This document shows positions 1 through 7,230 of a DNA stretch of 64,000 nt, in pieces. A program made the position numbers and the translations under genes. Position 1 is the first letter of the stretch, and the number at the start of each line of letters is the position of its first letter. The notes under the pieces were generated by a model. That model was given only the letters and a program-made list of their open reading frames with translations, was not told where the DNA came from and ran no database searches. Source of the stretch: Bacillota bacterium (lineage in GTDB: Bacteria > Bacillota > UBA994); the NCBI GenBank assembly GCA_009773495.1, contig WSXW01000001.1:1-64000 (forward strand), in the 5' to 3' direction.

Positions 1-1
1 A

Positions 2-562
2 ATAACACGTGCGTCAGTACGCACTAACTCTCCGCAGCAATTCGGTGTAACAGGACTTTTTCATTCTCTGATGGTGGGGGTCACCCCCATGAGTGTCTTT
101 AGTGTTAATAAGGGACTCCTCTCTGGAACCATAAATGTCCTTACTAGCCCGAATGAGGCTCAGGGAAACGGTACGCTTGAAGAGGTTAAGTTGCGTTATG
201 TGGGAAGATGGTATCCTGTGTATATCGGTGCTGCCGCCTTCGATATTCGTCATGACACGGGAGACAGAAGCCTGTTATTATCGGAAAGCGCGATAATCAA
301 GTATAGTCGTTTCGAGGAACCCTATGAAATGCGTTTAGTTAACGTGTCTAAGGAGAGAGTATCAGTTCTCGGCATTCAGGCCCCCGGGGTCACATATTTG
401 GGCGATCCAGTTGTAGTCGAGCCCGGGAGTACAGTAACCCTGGCTGTTAAAATTGACGCAAATTATGATATGGTACGCCCCTGGATTCTGTGTAGCACAT
501 CCACGGGTGAACACATGATACCCGGTGCCTCGTGCTATAGGATACCAGCCCATCAGAGGTGA
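2..562 (+). CDS. Hypothetical protein, probably the 3' end of a gene entering from the left
   Basis: The frame is open from base 2 to the stop at 560-562, so the gene probably starts outside the window. Internal ATGs exist at 71 and 89. The one at 89 has a G-rich stretch 8 nt upstream, but that stretch also forms a small GGGGG/CCCCC hairpin. The residues read like a beta-rich extracellular or envelope domain: alternating hydrophobics, many Val/Ser/Thr, and a PGSTVTL segment. No membrane segment is visible in this part. I do not recognise the family. A good intrinsic terminator lies 120 nt downstream on the same strand, which supports expression. It faces the bacteriocin-like operon, and no functional link is shown. 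Confidence 0.4.
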   Translation: MTRASVRTNSPQQFGVTGLFHSLMVGVTPMSVFSVNKGLLSGTINVLTSPNEAQGNGTLEEVKLRYVGRWYPVYIGAAAFDIRHDTGDRSLLLSESAIIKYSRFEEPYEMRLVNVSKERVSVLGIQAPGVTYLGDPVVVEPGSTVTLAVKIDANYDMVRPWILCSTSTGEHMIPGASCYRIPAHQR

Positions 563-681
563 CGAAGCAGGCTATTGTTAAAACCCTACGACCCACGAAT
601 CCCATTTCTTTGAGCAGTAGCAGAAAGCCTCCCTCGCGGGCAATGTCATCAACTTAGCAGGAAAAAACTATTAGTCTCGAG

Positions 682-716
682 GCAACCCCTTTCGGTTTAG
701 AAGGGGGTTGCTTTTG
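682..716 (+). terminator. Rho-independent terminator
   Basis: The arms GCAACCCC and GGGGTTGC, extended by further partial pairing, form a hairpin at 682-711. It is followed by TTTT at 712-715. It is oriented to end the plus-strand ORF that stops at 562. Confidence 0.7.
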
Positions 717-869
717 TATAGTGTCCTCGTCCGTTTTTGGGCGAACTAAATTAGGGCATTGGTTGTGCCGGTTATCTCTAATCGGCACAAGGTTGTCTGC
801 TATTGCGCGGATGATGCCTTCAAAAATCTCTCCCTGTTTTTCCCGGATCATTTTGGAGAGCCATACGGA
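717..869 (-). pseudogene. Possible IS4-family transposase C-terminal remnant
   Basis: Reading the minus strand from just after a stop at 870-872 gives a segment with the pattern IADNLVPIRDNRHN, then RPK. This resembles the C-terminal tail of IS4-type DDE transposases, where an IAxxxVPVR motif is followed by basic and proline-rich residues. No catalytic domain, start site or terminal inverted repeats are present. The resemblance is short and recalled from family knowledge, so this is a weak call. Other frames across the same DNA give nothing recognisable. Confidence 0.28.
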
Positions 870-1008
870 TCAGGTCTTCCTTTTGACATTGCCCCGATGG
901 GGTGCTTTGCCTTTGGTCGTACACTGGCATGTGCTTTTTGATTACACCGTAACACTACCCGACGGTAAAGGGTCGATGGAGGCACACCTCAGGGCATCAC
1001 CTGATCAG

Positions 1009-1680
1009 TCAGACGATGCAGCCATCCACCATATTTACTCGTCTCTCACAGTGTTGCGCCAAGTCCAAATTGTGGGTCACCAATAGAAGTGTTCTACCTT
1101 CCTGCACCAACTCCATCAGAAGTCGAAACACCTCATGTCCAGTTTGAGAATCCAAAGAACCAGTCGGTTCGTCAGCCAAAATCACCTGAGGGTCACTCAC
1201 CAAAGCCCTAGCAATAGCCACTCTTTGGCGCTGACCACCGGATAGATTACGAACTTCTTCATGCATCTTGCTATCTAGGTCTACTCTCGACAATGCTTCG
1301 TGTACTCGCTTCCTGCGTTCATTTCGCCCCAGGCGCTCGGGACCATATAACAAGGGTATTTCGGCATTCTCAAGAGCCGTATAATCTTCTATTAGTGCAA
1401 AGTCCTGAACTATGTACCCGAAGAACTTACTTCTTAAGGCAGAGAGCTTGTTGTTAGAGAAGGACTTTGTATTGAGCCCCTGTATGAGCAAGTCCCCAAA
1501 AGTTGGAGACACGATGAGTCCAACCATGTTGAGCAGGGTAGTCTTACCACACCCTGAAGGCCCCGTGATAGCAATACTTTCTCCCTTGTTGATCTCAAGC
1601 GACACACCCCTAACCGCATGGGTTACCTGTTTTCCACTACAATACTCCTTGTGCAAGGATATGCAGTTAACTAATTGCAC
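1009..1680 (-). CDS. ABC transporter ATP-binding protein (MacB/LolD type, bacteriocin-associated)
   Basis: A 223-residue ATPase that would power the two permeases encoded just upstream. The P-loop GPSGCGKTT is at about 40-48, the Q-loop near 92, the signature LSGGQ at 146-150, Walker B VILADEP at 166-172 and the H-loop His at about 203. Size and motifs fit the short ATPases of the MacB/LolD/FtsE group, which includes those of lactococcin-972-type clusters. The start is GTG at 1680, overlapping the permease stop by one base, with AAGGAGTG about 9 nt upstream. It is the last gene of the operon peptide-permease-permease-ATPase. Substrate is inferred from context only; export of, or immunity to, the secreted peptide is the leading idea. 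Confidence 0.85.
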   Translation of the reverse strand: MQLVNCISLHKEYCSGKQVTHAVRGVSLEINKGESIAITGPSGCGKTTLLNMVGLIVSPTFGDLLIQGLNTKSFSNNKLSALRSKFFGYIVQDFALIEDYTALENAEIPLLYGPERLGRNERRKRVHEALSRVDLDSKMHEEVRNLSGGQRQRVAIARALVSDPQVILADEPTGSLDSQTGHEVFRLLMELVQEGRTLLLVTHNLDLAQHCERRVNMVDGCIV

Positions 1681-2792
1681 TAGTCGTCACTCCTTAAGTG
1701 TGAAACTATGTCAGTGTTATACAACCTCACCAATGGGAAACTCGCCAGGAGTATTACGAAGAGCACAAGTGGGGGTACCACTCCGATCAATCTCGGCAGA
1801 GGAATTCTAAACATGAGAAAAAGCAACCACGATACGGCAAGAATTGGCAGACTTACCAGCAAGAGGAGATAGATGACTATTCTGCTACACAAGTGCCACA
1901 TTCTTGCCCCAGAAAGCAGATGAATTGCGTATTCAGTCATGCGGCTGTCCAGGAGTTGGATCGTGTTTGTCACTATGCCTACAACCACATATACCATGGT
2001 GATGCCGAAGAAGACAAGAAGATATAGGACGCCGTAGAAGTTGCCTTGGTAATGCTGTTCGGCGTAGGCACCCAGGTCTATGGGGTTTAAAGCCATCCCA
2101 GTTTCGTTCCGCATACGTGTGACGAATTCAGACATTTCGGTTCCTGTCGGACTTATTAGGCAAGTGTTAGTAACAATCTGAACCCCGTATTCCCAGTCGT
2201 TAAAGAAATAGTCCATCATCGACTCTGCCTCAGTAAGGATGATAAGCGACTTATCCAGGCTCTTTAGACCTCCCGGCATAACATAACTAGCACCCTGCGG
2301 CAATCTGCTGCTGACCGTCAGATCTGTTGTGTTACGACGCCCAAATTCCACAGTACTCCCGACTTGTAGTGCATCAACGTCGTGCCCTATAAGCACCAAG
2401 GGCTTAGAGGACTCTTTGGAATCGTTACGTAGTTGAAAGACCTCAACAAATGCCCCCAGGCCAATAACTATATTTAAATTAGGGTAATCGCGTAGTTTGA
2501 CAGTCTCAACAACTGAGTAGCCTCGCCGGGCCTCGTCAAGCGTGGCTACCAACAATTCCTTAGCACCCTGAGAGATACGCCATTGACGCATCGTTCCAAT
2601 CTGTGGGGAGAAGAAGACTACTTTGTAGTCCGAAACTTGGTTAACGTGCCTGATATATTGTACAGAATCCACAACTTGAATAAGGGATAGGCAGCAGAAA
2701 AATATAGGCACGGTTAGCTGAATGGCAAAAAAAACAAACACGATAGGCTTTCTCCAAATATCTTTAAGCGCAAAAGCCAGCTGTGTCATCAT
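1680..2792 (-). CDS. FtsX/MacB-like permease, second of a pair
   Basis: A 370-residue membrane protein. One membrane segment lies near residues 15-37, then an extracytoplasmic domain of roughly 200 residues, then three C-terminal membrane segments: the layout of FtsX/MacB permeases. The ATG at 2792 is chosen because AAAGGTGGG lies just upstream and the start overlaps the previous gene's stop as TTATGATGA. An in-frame start at 2816 would ignore that site. In lactococcin-972-like loci a single permease of about 650-700 residues, called the putative immunity protein, is common. Here the 370- and 332-residue products could together be its split equivalent. Exact topology and role are inferred. 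Confidence 0.78.
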   Translation of the reverse strand: MMTQLAFALKDIWRKPIVFVFFAIQLTVPIFFCCLSLIQVVDSVQYIRHVNQVSDYKVVFFSPQIGTMRQWRISQGAKELLVATLDEARRGYSVVETVKLRDYPNLNIVIGLGAFVEVFQLRNDSKESSKPLVLIGHDVDALQVGSTVEFGRRNTTDLTVSSRLPQGASYVMPGGLKSLDKSLIILTEAESMMDYFFNDWEYGVQIVTNTCLISPTGTEMSEFVTRMRNETGMALNPIDLGAYAEQHYQGNFYGVLYLLVFFGITMVYVVVGIVTNTIQLLDSRMTEYAIHLLSGARMWHLCSRIVIYLLLLVSLPILAVSWLLFLMFRIPLPRLIGVVPPLVLFVILLASFPLVRLYNTDIVSHLRSDD

Positions 2793-3787
2793 AACTGACC
2801 CACCTTTGCACCCCAAAACCTTTGAGTAAAGAACGCAATAACGATTAACAGAGTACTAGAGGCAATGCCAGTTGCAATTGTAATTGGAATCCACACAAGT
2901 GAGGAGGTAAGGCCGTCAAAAAAACTCCGAAAAATCGAAGCGAACACGGTAACACCAAGCAATGATCCGATACTGACAGCGGGTAATGCTGCCGCCACTA
3001 ATCTGGCCAGCAGGGTCATTTTAGTTGCACCAAACCGGAGATGAATGGAGAAAAATGTTTCATATCGTGATAACAGTACATAGTATGCCAAGAAACAGTT
3101 AAAGTAAATGAAGATTAGTCCTGCTGTTATCGAGACAAAATACGGAGTGCGCAGAGCAGATCCTACGCTCTGTTTGGGGGGAATTACGCTGCATGTGTAT
3201 CCGTTTTTGTTTAGTAGGGCCAGTATTTCCAGAGTGGCGGCCGAGTTGCTGCTAAAGTAATACGTTCCCTGTAGGCTTGTAGTACTTGAAAAACTATATA
3301 CGTAGGACTGTCCTCTAGTATATAGAGCGTGAGCCTTACCATATACGCCCTTGACAGAAACGATTGCACCGTTAACGATGGTAGACCCATGAGTAAGCAT
3401 ACGATGCATGGGGGAGTCAAGTTTGACTAGAACCGAAGCTATCCGTTGGCCAAAGTCACCCACGGCAAAGTAATCGCCAAGAACAAGGGGTTCTAACGCG
3501 TAATAACCCGTGGGGTCATACACCCCAATTCCGTAATCGTTGTCAAGGTAAACAAGAGTTGTATCCGAATTCTTTAACAGGTCTATCATTTCGTTTGAGA
3601 TGCTTTCAATGTCTCCTGAACCTGGACCGGACTTAAGCACCCTGACAACGACAGTCTCCTCCGGTAGCCCAAATGGTACAGTGAGGGCCTGCCCTAACTG
3701 TATAACTATGTAACTAACGAATACCGCCATGGCGCACGCAAAAAATACGTTCATTAGAGCAATTATCCCAGAATGCTTATTTTTCAT
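2789..3787 (-). CDS. FtsX/MacB-like permease, first of a pair
   Basis: A 332-residue membrane protein with the same plan as its downstream neighbour: an N-terminal membrane segment, a large outer domain and three C-terminal membrane segments. The two proteins look like diverged halves of a heterodimeric transporter. An ATG at 3793 lies only 2 nt from the AGGAG sequence, while the ATG at 3787 lies at a normal 8 nt, so 3787 is preferred. Its stop overlaps the next start by 4 nt, indicating translational coupling. It probably works with the ATPase at 1009-1680 in handling the secreted peptide encoded upstream. Confidence 0.75.
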   Translation of the reverse strand: MKNKHSGIIALMNVFFACAMAVFVSYIVIQLGQALTVPFGLPEETVVVRVLKSGPGSGDIESISNEMIDLLKNSDTTLVYLDNDYGIGVYDPTGYYALEPLVLGDYFAVGDFGQRIASVLVKLDSPMHRMLTHGSTIVNGAIVSVKGVYGKAHALYTRGQSYVYSFSSTTSLQGTYYFSSNSAATLEILALLNKNGYTCSVIPPKQSVGSALRTPYFVSITAGLIFIYFNCFLAYYVLLSRYETFFSIHLRFGATKMTLLARLVAAALPAVSIGSLLGVTVFASIFRSFFDGLTSSLVWIPITIATGIASSTLLIVIAFFTQRFWGAKVGQL

Positions 3788-3854
3788 TATCATCGCTCCT
3801 GTATAAATAACGCTACCCGTTACTCCCTAAATCATCCGTAGAAATTTAGGTAGT

Positions 3855-3914
3855 TTAGTACGGCCAAATGCCTGAGCCAAAGGGTACCCAATCAAAGTTG
3901 TAGTTGAACGTGAC
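3855..3914 (-). other. In-frame extension beyond the peptide gene's amber stop
   Basis: Directly after the TAG at 3915-3917 the same frame stays open for 19 sense codons and ends at TAA (3855-3857). The encoded segment is aromatic-rich (FNYNFDW, GIWPY), similar in character to the aromatic C-terminus of lactococcin 972. Either the upstream gene has been cut short by a nonsense mutation or the amber is read through. No recoding element was identified. Confidence 0.45.
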
Positions 3915-4253
3915 CTACGGGGCAAATGGATTAAGGGTGTCCCAGTATCTCATACTCGCACTATAGATCGCGCCATCCTGTGCGTTTTGACCATAGCTAG
4001 TATACGCCCACTGTTCACCACCACCCCAACCGTTGCGATACACAAAAAACCCCCGGGCAGCATGATACCCATTATCCACATATGACGGCTGGCATTGAAT
4101 ATACCCATCGTAGATGGCTATAGAATGATGTGTAGATGTTGCATAATTGGGTCCGCCAGCCATCGCTGATAAGGCAAAAATGCTTGTCGTAGCTAAAAGC
4201 AACGCTGCAATACCTAAGAGCTTCCTGATATTCTTTCCAGTACGGGAGTTCAT
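3915..4253 (-). CDS. Secreted peptide, lactococcin-972-like bacteriocin candidate (possibly truncated)
   Basis: A 112-residue precursor with a clear Sec signal peptide: basic KNIRK, a hydrophobic core to about residue 28, then a cleavable SAMA/GG site. The mature part of about 80 residues is rich in Tyr, Trp, Gly, Asn and His, with a HHS segment near its start and a WAYTSYG...YSASMRYW stretch. The composition and the downstream permease/ATPase genes recall lactococcin 972, but identity is low and this is inference. The start at 4253 is chosen because AGGAAGGTG lies 6 nt upstream. A longer frame to 4382 has no such site and runs into intron debris. The gene ends in TAG, and the frame remains open for 19 more codons. 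Confidence 0.55.
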   Translation of the reverse strand: MNSRTGKNIRKLLGIAALLLATTSIFALSAMAGGPNYATSTHHSIAIYDGYIQCQPSYVDNGYHAARGFFVYRNGWGGGEQWAYTSYGQNAQDGAIYSASMRYWDTLNPFAP

Positions 4254-4302
4254 AAACATCACCTTCCTATCCAATACAAATATAAAGGGTAGCCTATGAT
4301 AA

Positions 4303-4330
4303 TTTTTACAAAAAAGATACGGTAAGTCAA
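4303..4330 (-). promoter_or_regulatory. Candidate SigA-type promoter of the peptide-permease-ATPase operon
   Basis: TTGACT (4325-4330) and TAAAAA (4303-4308) are separated by 16 bp, about 50 bp upstream of the peptide start. The -35 matches consensus at 5 of 6 positions and the -10 at 4 of 6. Confidence 0.45.
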
Positions 4331-4382
4331 CCAGATTCTTTATATACTGAATCCTTAGACGCTCACTCCGACGATACCACAT

Positions 4383-4544
4383 GCTCCGTATCGCTTTGAT
4401 TTGTTTCCATGCTGCTGTCAGCTTACGGTCAAAGATTATTTGTCCATAGATACCGTGCCATTTGAGCTTAAGTGGTTGGTTAACATTTTATCCCTTGCAT
4501 TTCTCATGTTGCTTGGTTCGTTCTTGCCACAGTAACGTATTCAT
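4383..4544 (-). pseudogene. Group II intron reverse transcriptase, N-terminal remnant
   Basis: From the ATG at 4544 the minus strand encodes 18 codons, an in-frame TAA at 4488-4490, then about 35 codons including KWHGIYGQIIFDRKLTAAW and KQIKA. That pattern (W-[HY]-x-x-[IL]-x-x-[KQ]-[IV] ... LxxAWxxxKA) is typical of the N-terminal region of intron-encoded reverse transcriptases, just before the fingers domain. The conserved NKGxxGVDG stretch that should follow is absent, so only debris remains. It sits directly upstream of the bacteriocin-like operon. The call rests on family memory over a short segment. Confidence 0.38.
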
Positions 4545-4572
4545 TACTCTTCGTATCTTTAACATGCGATAT

Positions 4573-4609
4573 GTGCCGCTAGCGCGGCACGATGCGACTG
4601 CCTGTCGCA
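4573..4609. repeat. Two adjacent perfect hairpins
   Basis: GTGCCGC (4573-4579) pairs with GCGGCAC (4584-4590) around a 4-nt loop. TGCGAC (4593-4598) pairs with GTCGCA (4604-4609) around a 5-nt loop. Neither has a U-tract on the minus strand. They lie in non-coding debris; function is unknown. Confidence 0.5.
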
Positions 4610-4656
4610 CAAAAAATAAATCCGTAATCTGGTTTCGGCTACCAAACTACGGGATT
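4610..4656 (-). terminator. Possible weak terminator in decayed region
   Basis: On the minus strand AATCCCGTA pairs with TACGGATT (one bulge), with a partly paired interior, and is followed by ATTTATTTTTT. It could end transcripts arriving from the yifB remnant side. I could not match it to any riboswitch class. Confidence 0.35.
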
Positions 4657-4755
4657 TGCGCTGTTTTGTCAGCTAGGCCTGGTGTTCGATGCCCGTACGC
4701 TGGAGACATAAGTAGTATCCGCACACAAGGCGTGCCGAGTATCCCCCGGGCTTAG

Positions 4756-4869
4756 TCATTGCGCCCCCTGCCTATCTAGCATCCTATAACTCACCGCCTC
4801 GGCAAGATGCGCAGATGATTCTACTAAAGGTTCTTCTATGGGGTAATTCGTTCTTTTCAGTGCCTTTTT
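4756..4869 (-). pseudogene. YifB/ComM (Mg-chelatase-like) C-terminal remnant
   Basis: The frame between a stop at 4870-4872 and TGA at 4756-4758 encodes 38 codons containing SAHLAEAVSYRMLDRQ. This closely fits the C-terminal end of the YifB/ComM AAA+ family, which typically ends with HLAEAIQYRxLDR. In many Firmicutes yifB follows rnhB and yraN, exactly the position found here. The rest of the gene is missing, and a terminator stands between the remnant and the small gene at 4938-5138. A deletion therefore removed most of yifB and probably genes beyond it. Confidence 0.6.
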
Positions 4870-4893
4870 CTACGCAGTAGGCCAGCGATGCCT

Positions 4894-4924
4894 AAAAAAA
4901 CCCTTATCCATCAAGTGGATAAGG
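4894..4924 (-). terminator. Rho-independent terminator of the rplS-to-yraN gene block
   Basis: CCTTATCCA (4902-4910) and TGGATAAGG (4916-4924) form a perfect 9-bp stem with a 5-nt loop. On the minus strand it is followed by a run of seven T (4894-4900). Confidence 0.9.
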
Positions 4925-4937
4925 TTAGGGTAATATG

Positions 4938-5138
4938 TTATAAAATTCGCGGTATGACGGCGAGCACACTAGCAATGAGGACGATACCATCTACCAGAGT
5001 GGGCCGAATCAAAACTCGCACGCCTTGAACCCCAATTATAATGAAGACCGAATACAGAGAGGCTTCTTCTATGTATGACCACCATTGGAATCGGTGTCGA
5101 CGACGCGGAAACCTCGGCCTACAGAAGTAACGATTCAA
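4938..5138 (-). CDS. Small membrane protein, hypothetical
   Basis: A 66-residue product with an Arg-rich, aromatic N-terminus (about 20 residues, RPRFPRRRHRFQWW) and two hydrophobic stretches (about 27-40 and 50-64) that could be membrane segments. The start is TTG at 5138 with GGGGGTGG about 5 nt upstream, in keeping with many TTG starts in this window. It follows yraN closely and precedes the terminator at 4894-4924, so it would be the last gene of that operon. I do not recognise a family. It could be a lineage-specific insertion where yifB used to be. Confidence 0.5.
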   Translation of the reverse strand: MNRYFCRPRFPRRRHRFQWWSYIEEASLYSVFIIIGVQGVRVLIRPTLVDGIVLIASVLAVIPRIL

Positions 5139-5171
5139 ACTGCCACCCCCAATCTCTATGGCAATATATGC

Positions 5172-5534
5172 TTAGGGACCTAGAATGTGTTCAAACAACT
5201 CCAGCTGAGGTGGCTGACCAGGATACTCTAGAATTGTGATAGCGTCAAATTTCATGTCAGAAAAAGCAGGAATTTCTTTTTGCTGAAGATACTCCAGCAC
5301 GGTAATTCTAAACTTACTTAATTTACTCTTAGTAATAGCTTCGGCCGGGTGACCGAGCTCGAGATCTGTGCGGTACTTTACCTCTACAAATGTTAGGACC
5401 CCGTCCTTTATGGCGATGATGTCAATCTCTCCCCTGCGGGTTCGATAATTGGTGCAAACTATGTGATGCCCTGTACTTCTCAGGTAATCACAAGCTAAGA
5501 CCTCGCCTCTCTGGCCCAACGCTTGTTTATTCAT
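5172..5534 (-). CDS. yraN: YraN-family (UPF0102) nuclease-fold protein
   Basis: 120 residues, normal for UPF0102. It carries the restriction-endonuclease-like core: GEIDII at 35-40 and VEVKYR at 50-55, the metal-binding PD-(D/E)xK-type pattern of the family. The molecular function is not established; a role in DNA processing is inferred from the fold. The gene overlaps the 3' end of rnhB by 8 bp, which is the usual rnhB-yraN arrangement and implies co-transcription. The expected next gene, yifB, survives only as a remnant further on. Confidence 0.93.
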   Translation of the reverse strand: MNKQALGQRGEVLACDYLRSTGHHIVCTNYRTRRGEIDIIAIKDGVLTFVEVKYRTDLELGHPAEAITKSKLSKFRITVLEYLQQKEIPAFSDMKFDAITILEYPGQPPQLELFEHILGP

Positions 5535-6303
5535 GGGGATCTTTCATAAAGCCTAAATACGATTGACGGTGAATCGCACAGGGGCCTAAGGAAAAAAGGG
5601 CATCATAGTGTTCGCGACATCCATACCCCTTATGGGAGGCAAACCCATAGCCCGGGTAGGTAACGCCAAGCTCAACCATCAATTGATCCCGATGGACCTT
5701 AGCAATAATGCTACCTGCCGCAATCGACAGGGACTTACTATCGCCTTTGACAATAGCCAACTGTGGGACCGAACATCCGGGCAGTAAGAAAGCGTCTAAC
5801 ATGAGGTAATCTGGCGCTAACTTCTCCACAATCTCTAGCTGACAAGAGTAAATGGCTAACATAATTCCGTGTTGGTCGATATAGGCGCTGTCGCGACTAG
5901 CTATGGCCCAAGCTATGGCCTTATCCTTGATTATATGGGCTAGCTCTTCGCGCCGCTTAGGAGACAGGGCTTTAGAATCGTTTACACCAGGTATACGACT
6001 CCCTTCGGCAAAGATAACGCCTCCTACTGTAACAGGGCCCGCTAACGGGCCTCGCCCTACCTCATCAATACCCACCAAGCGCTTAAACCCTTTACCCCAC
6101 AAGTCTAGCTCTGTCTGCGTAATTGAATTTAACCTTTCTTCTTCTGCTAGGTGGGCCTCACGGCGCCTTTGAACCTTTAACAACACATCTTGGGTCCCCT
6201 TGCGAGGATCTTGCCGCAGGAGAGCTACCTCCTCTGGAGAGAAGCAAAAGTCCTTCGCTGCAGCGAGAGCACGCACCTGTTCTATGCTCATGCTCTTATA
6301 CAT
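5527..6303 (-). CDS. rnhB: Ribonuclease HII
   Basis: A 258-residue type 2 RNase H that removes ribonucleotides from DNA and RNA:DNA hybrids. Catalytic Asp/Glu lie in GIDEVGRGPLAGP (about 78-90), a further Asp in LMLDAF, and the family DSKxLS motif and GYxxHKGYG segment are present. About 75 residues precede the catalytic domain, as in B. subtilis RnhB. The start chosen is ATG 6303, with AAGGA 8 nt upstream and an 8-bp overlap with rbgA's stop. A longer frame to 6357 has no support. It is followed by yraN. Confidence 0.94.
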   Translation of the reverse strand: MYKSMSIEQVRALAAAKDFCFSPEEVALLRQDPRKGTQDVLLKVQRRREAHLAEEERLNSITQTELDLWGKGFKRLVGIDEVGRGPLAGPVTVGGVIFAEGSRIPGVNDSKALSPKRREELAHIIKDKAIAWAIASRDSAYIDQHGIMLAIYSCQLEIVEKLAPDYLMLDAFLLPGCSVPQLAIVKGDSKSLSIAAGSIIAKVHRDQLMVELGVTYPGYGFASHKGYGCREHYDALFSLGPCAIHRQSYLGFMKDPHE

Positions 6304-7153
6304 TGTCAGTATCCTTATCCAAGGTAAATCTTCCGACTTTGCCCGAACGAAACTCACTTAAGAGGGTGTCCGCAGCGCGGTTGAGATCAACTTCTCCACC
6401 AGAAACAAGGCATCCACGACGCTTTCCTAGCTGCGTAAGAAGCTGTTCTCCACTCAGCTCTGGGGTGAACTCCATTTTATAGCGTTCCGTTAGCGCAGCT
6501 GGATACTCTGCTGCGAGAAACATGATAAGTTGTACAGCAAGCTCTAGGGAGTCGAAACCACCCTCACCTATAGCACCCGTCACTGCCAGTTTAAAGGCAA
6601 CATCACCCTTATCCATACGCGGCCATAACAAACCAGGGGTATCTAGTACTTCTATACCCGACTTAAGTGTTATCCATTGCTTAGTACGTGTAAGACCAGG
6701 CGTAGCCCCTGTTTTGGCTGCTGCCCGCCCGCTCAGAGAGTTCATCAGGCTAGATTTCCCCACGTTTGGGATACCTGCTATCATCACGCGTACTGGTCTA
6801 AGTGCTACCCCCTTGGCCTTATCCCGTGGAACTCGCCCTTCTGCTACAGTCTCAACCAACGCCATAAGCTCCTTCGTTCCCCGGTTTTCCCTAGCATTAA
6901 CAGCAACACAAGCAATACCCTCTATAGCAAATGTAGCAGCGAACTTCCTAGTAGCTCTATCATCTGCTAAGTCGGGTTTGGTGAGAGCGATAACAACAGG
7001 CTTGTCACCAACTATCTCAGCTAATAAGGGGTTGGCACTTGCAAAAGGAACGCGGGCATCGCGCAGTTCGATAACGGCGTCCACTAGCTTAATATTGTCT
7101 TCGAGCAAGCGACGCGCTTTGGCCATATGACCAGGAAACCAGTGTATGGACAT
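6296..7153 (-). CDS. rbgA: Ribosome biogenesis GTPase A
   Basis: A 285-residue circularly permuted GTPase needed for late assembly of the 50S subunit (YlqF/RbgA). It opens with the family signature WFPGHMAKA. The permuted G motifs appear in order: TKPD (G4), GIPNVGKSS (G1), a Thr-rich G2 and DTPGLLWP (G3). An ANTAR-like C-terminal region follows. ATG 7153 is chosen because GGAGG lies 5 nt upstream; the in-frame GTG at 7159 overlaps that site. It lies downstream of two lepB genes and upstream of rnhB, the normal Firmicute order. Confidence 0.96.
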   Translation of the reverse strand: MSIHWFPGHMAKARRLLEDNIKLVDAVIELRDARVPFASANPLLAEIVGDKPVVIALTKPDLADDRATRKFAATFAIEGIACVAVNARENRGTKELMALVETVAEGRVPRDKAKGVALRPVRVMIAGIPNVGKSSLMNSLSGRAAAKTGATPGLTRTKQWITLKSGIEVLDTPGLLWPRMDKGDVAFKLAVTGAIGEGGFDSLELAVQLIMFLAAEYPAALTERYKMEFTPELSGEQLLTQLGKRRGCLVSGGEVDLNRAADTLLSEFRSGKVGRFTLDKDTDNV

Positions 7154-7230
7154 GGACACCTCCGTATGTATGCATTGTGAAATGAGAAGTGTGAAGTTAG
7201 GTCAAAGGTAATGAAGGGAATGGTTAGGGG

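Larger units (their letters stand above)
563..1008. other. 446-bp gap with terminator and degenerate DNA
   Basis: No intact gene is visible. The gap contains the plus-strand terminator at 682-716, a possible transposase remnant on the minus strand (717-869), and a perfect 8-bp inverted repeat TTGTGCCG/CGGCACAA (763-770 with 783-790, 12-nt loop) inside that remnant. ORFs on both strands in this gap overlap one another and show no recognisable family apart from the remnant. Confidence 0.5.

Noticed and set aside
721-1086. 121-codon plus-strand ORF beside the ABC transporter gene
   Set aside because: It overlaps the 3' end of the ATPase gene antisense, has no binding site and no recognisable family.
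3915-3917. Pyrrolysine insertion at the amber codon
   Set aside because: No pylT/pylS or insertion element in the window; a nonsense mutation is the simpler explanation. Left as a check only.
3915-4382. 155-residue version of the secreted peptide
   Set aside because: The N-terminal extension lacks a binding site, crosses the candidate promoter and reads into reverse transcriptase debris; the start at 4253 has a signal peptide and a binding site.
4462-4755. 97-codon plus-strand ORF in the decayed region
   Set aside because: It is antisense to the yifB and RT remnants and carries the hairpins; no binding site and no family.
4573-4756. Riboswitch (cyclic-di-GMP or cobalamin type)
   Set aside because: GGTAGCCG-like and ACGGG-like fragments appear, but the conserved core and order of no known class could be traced.
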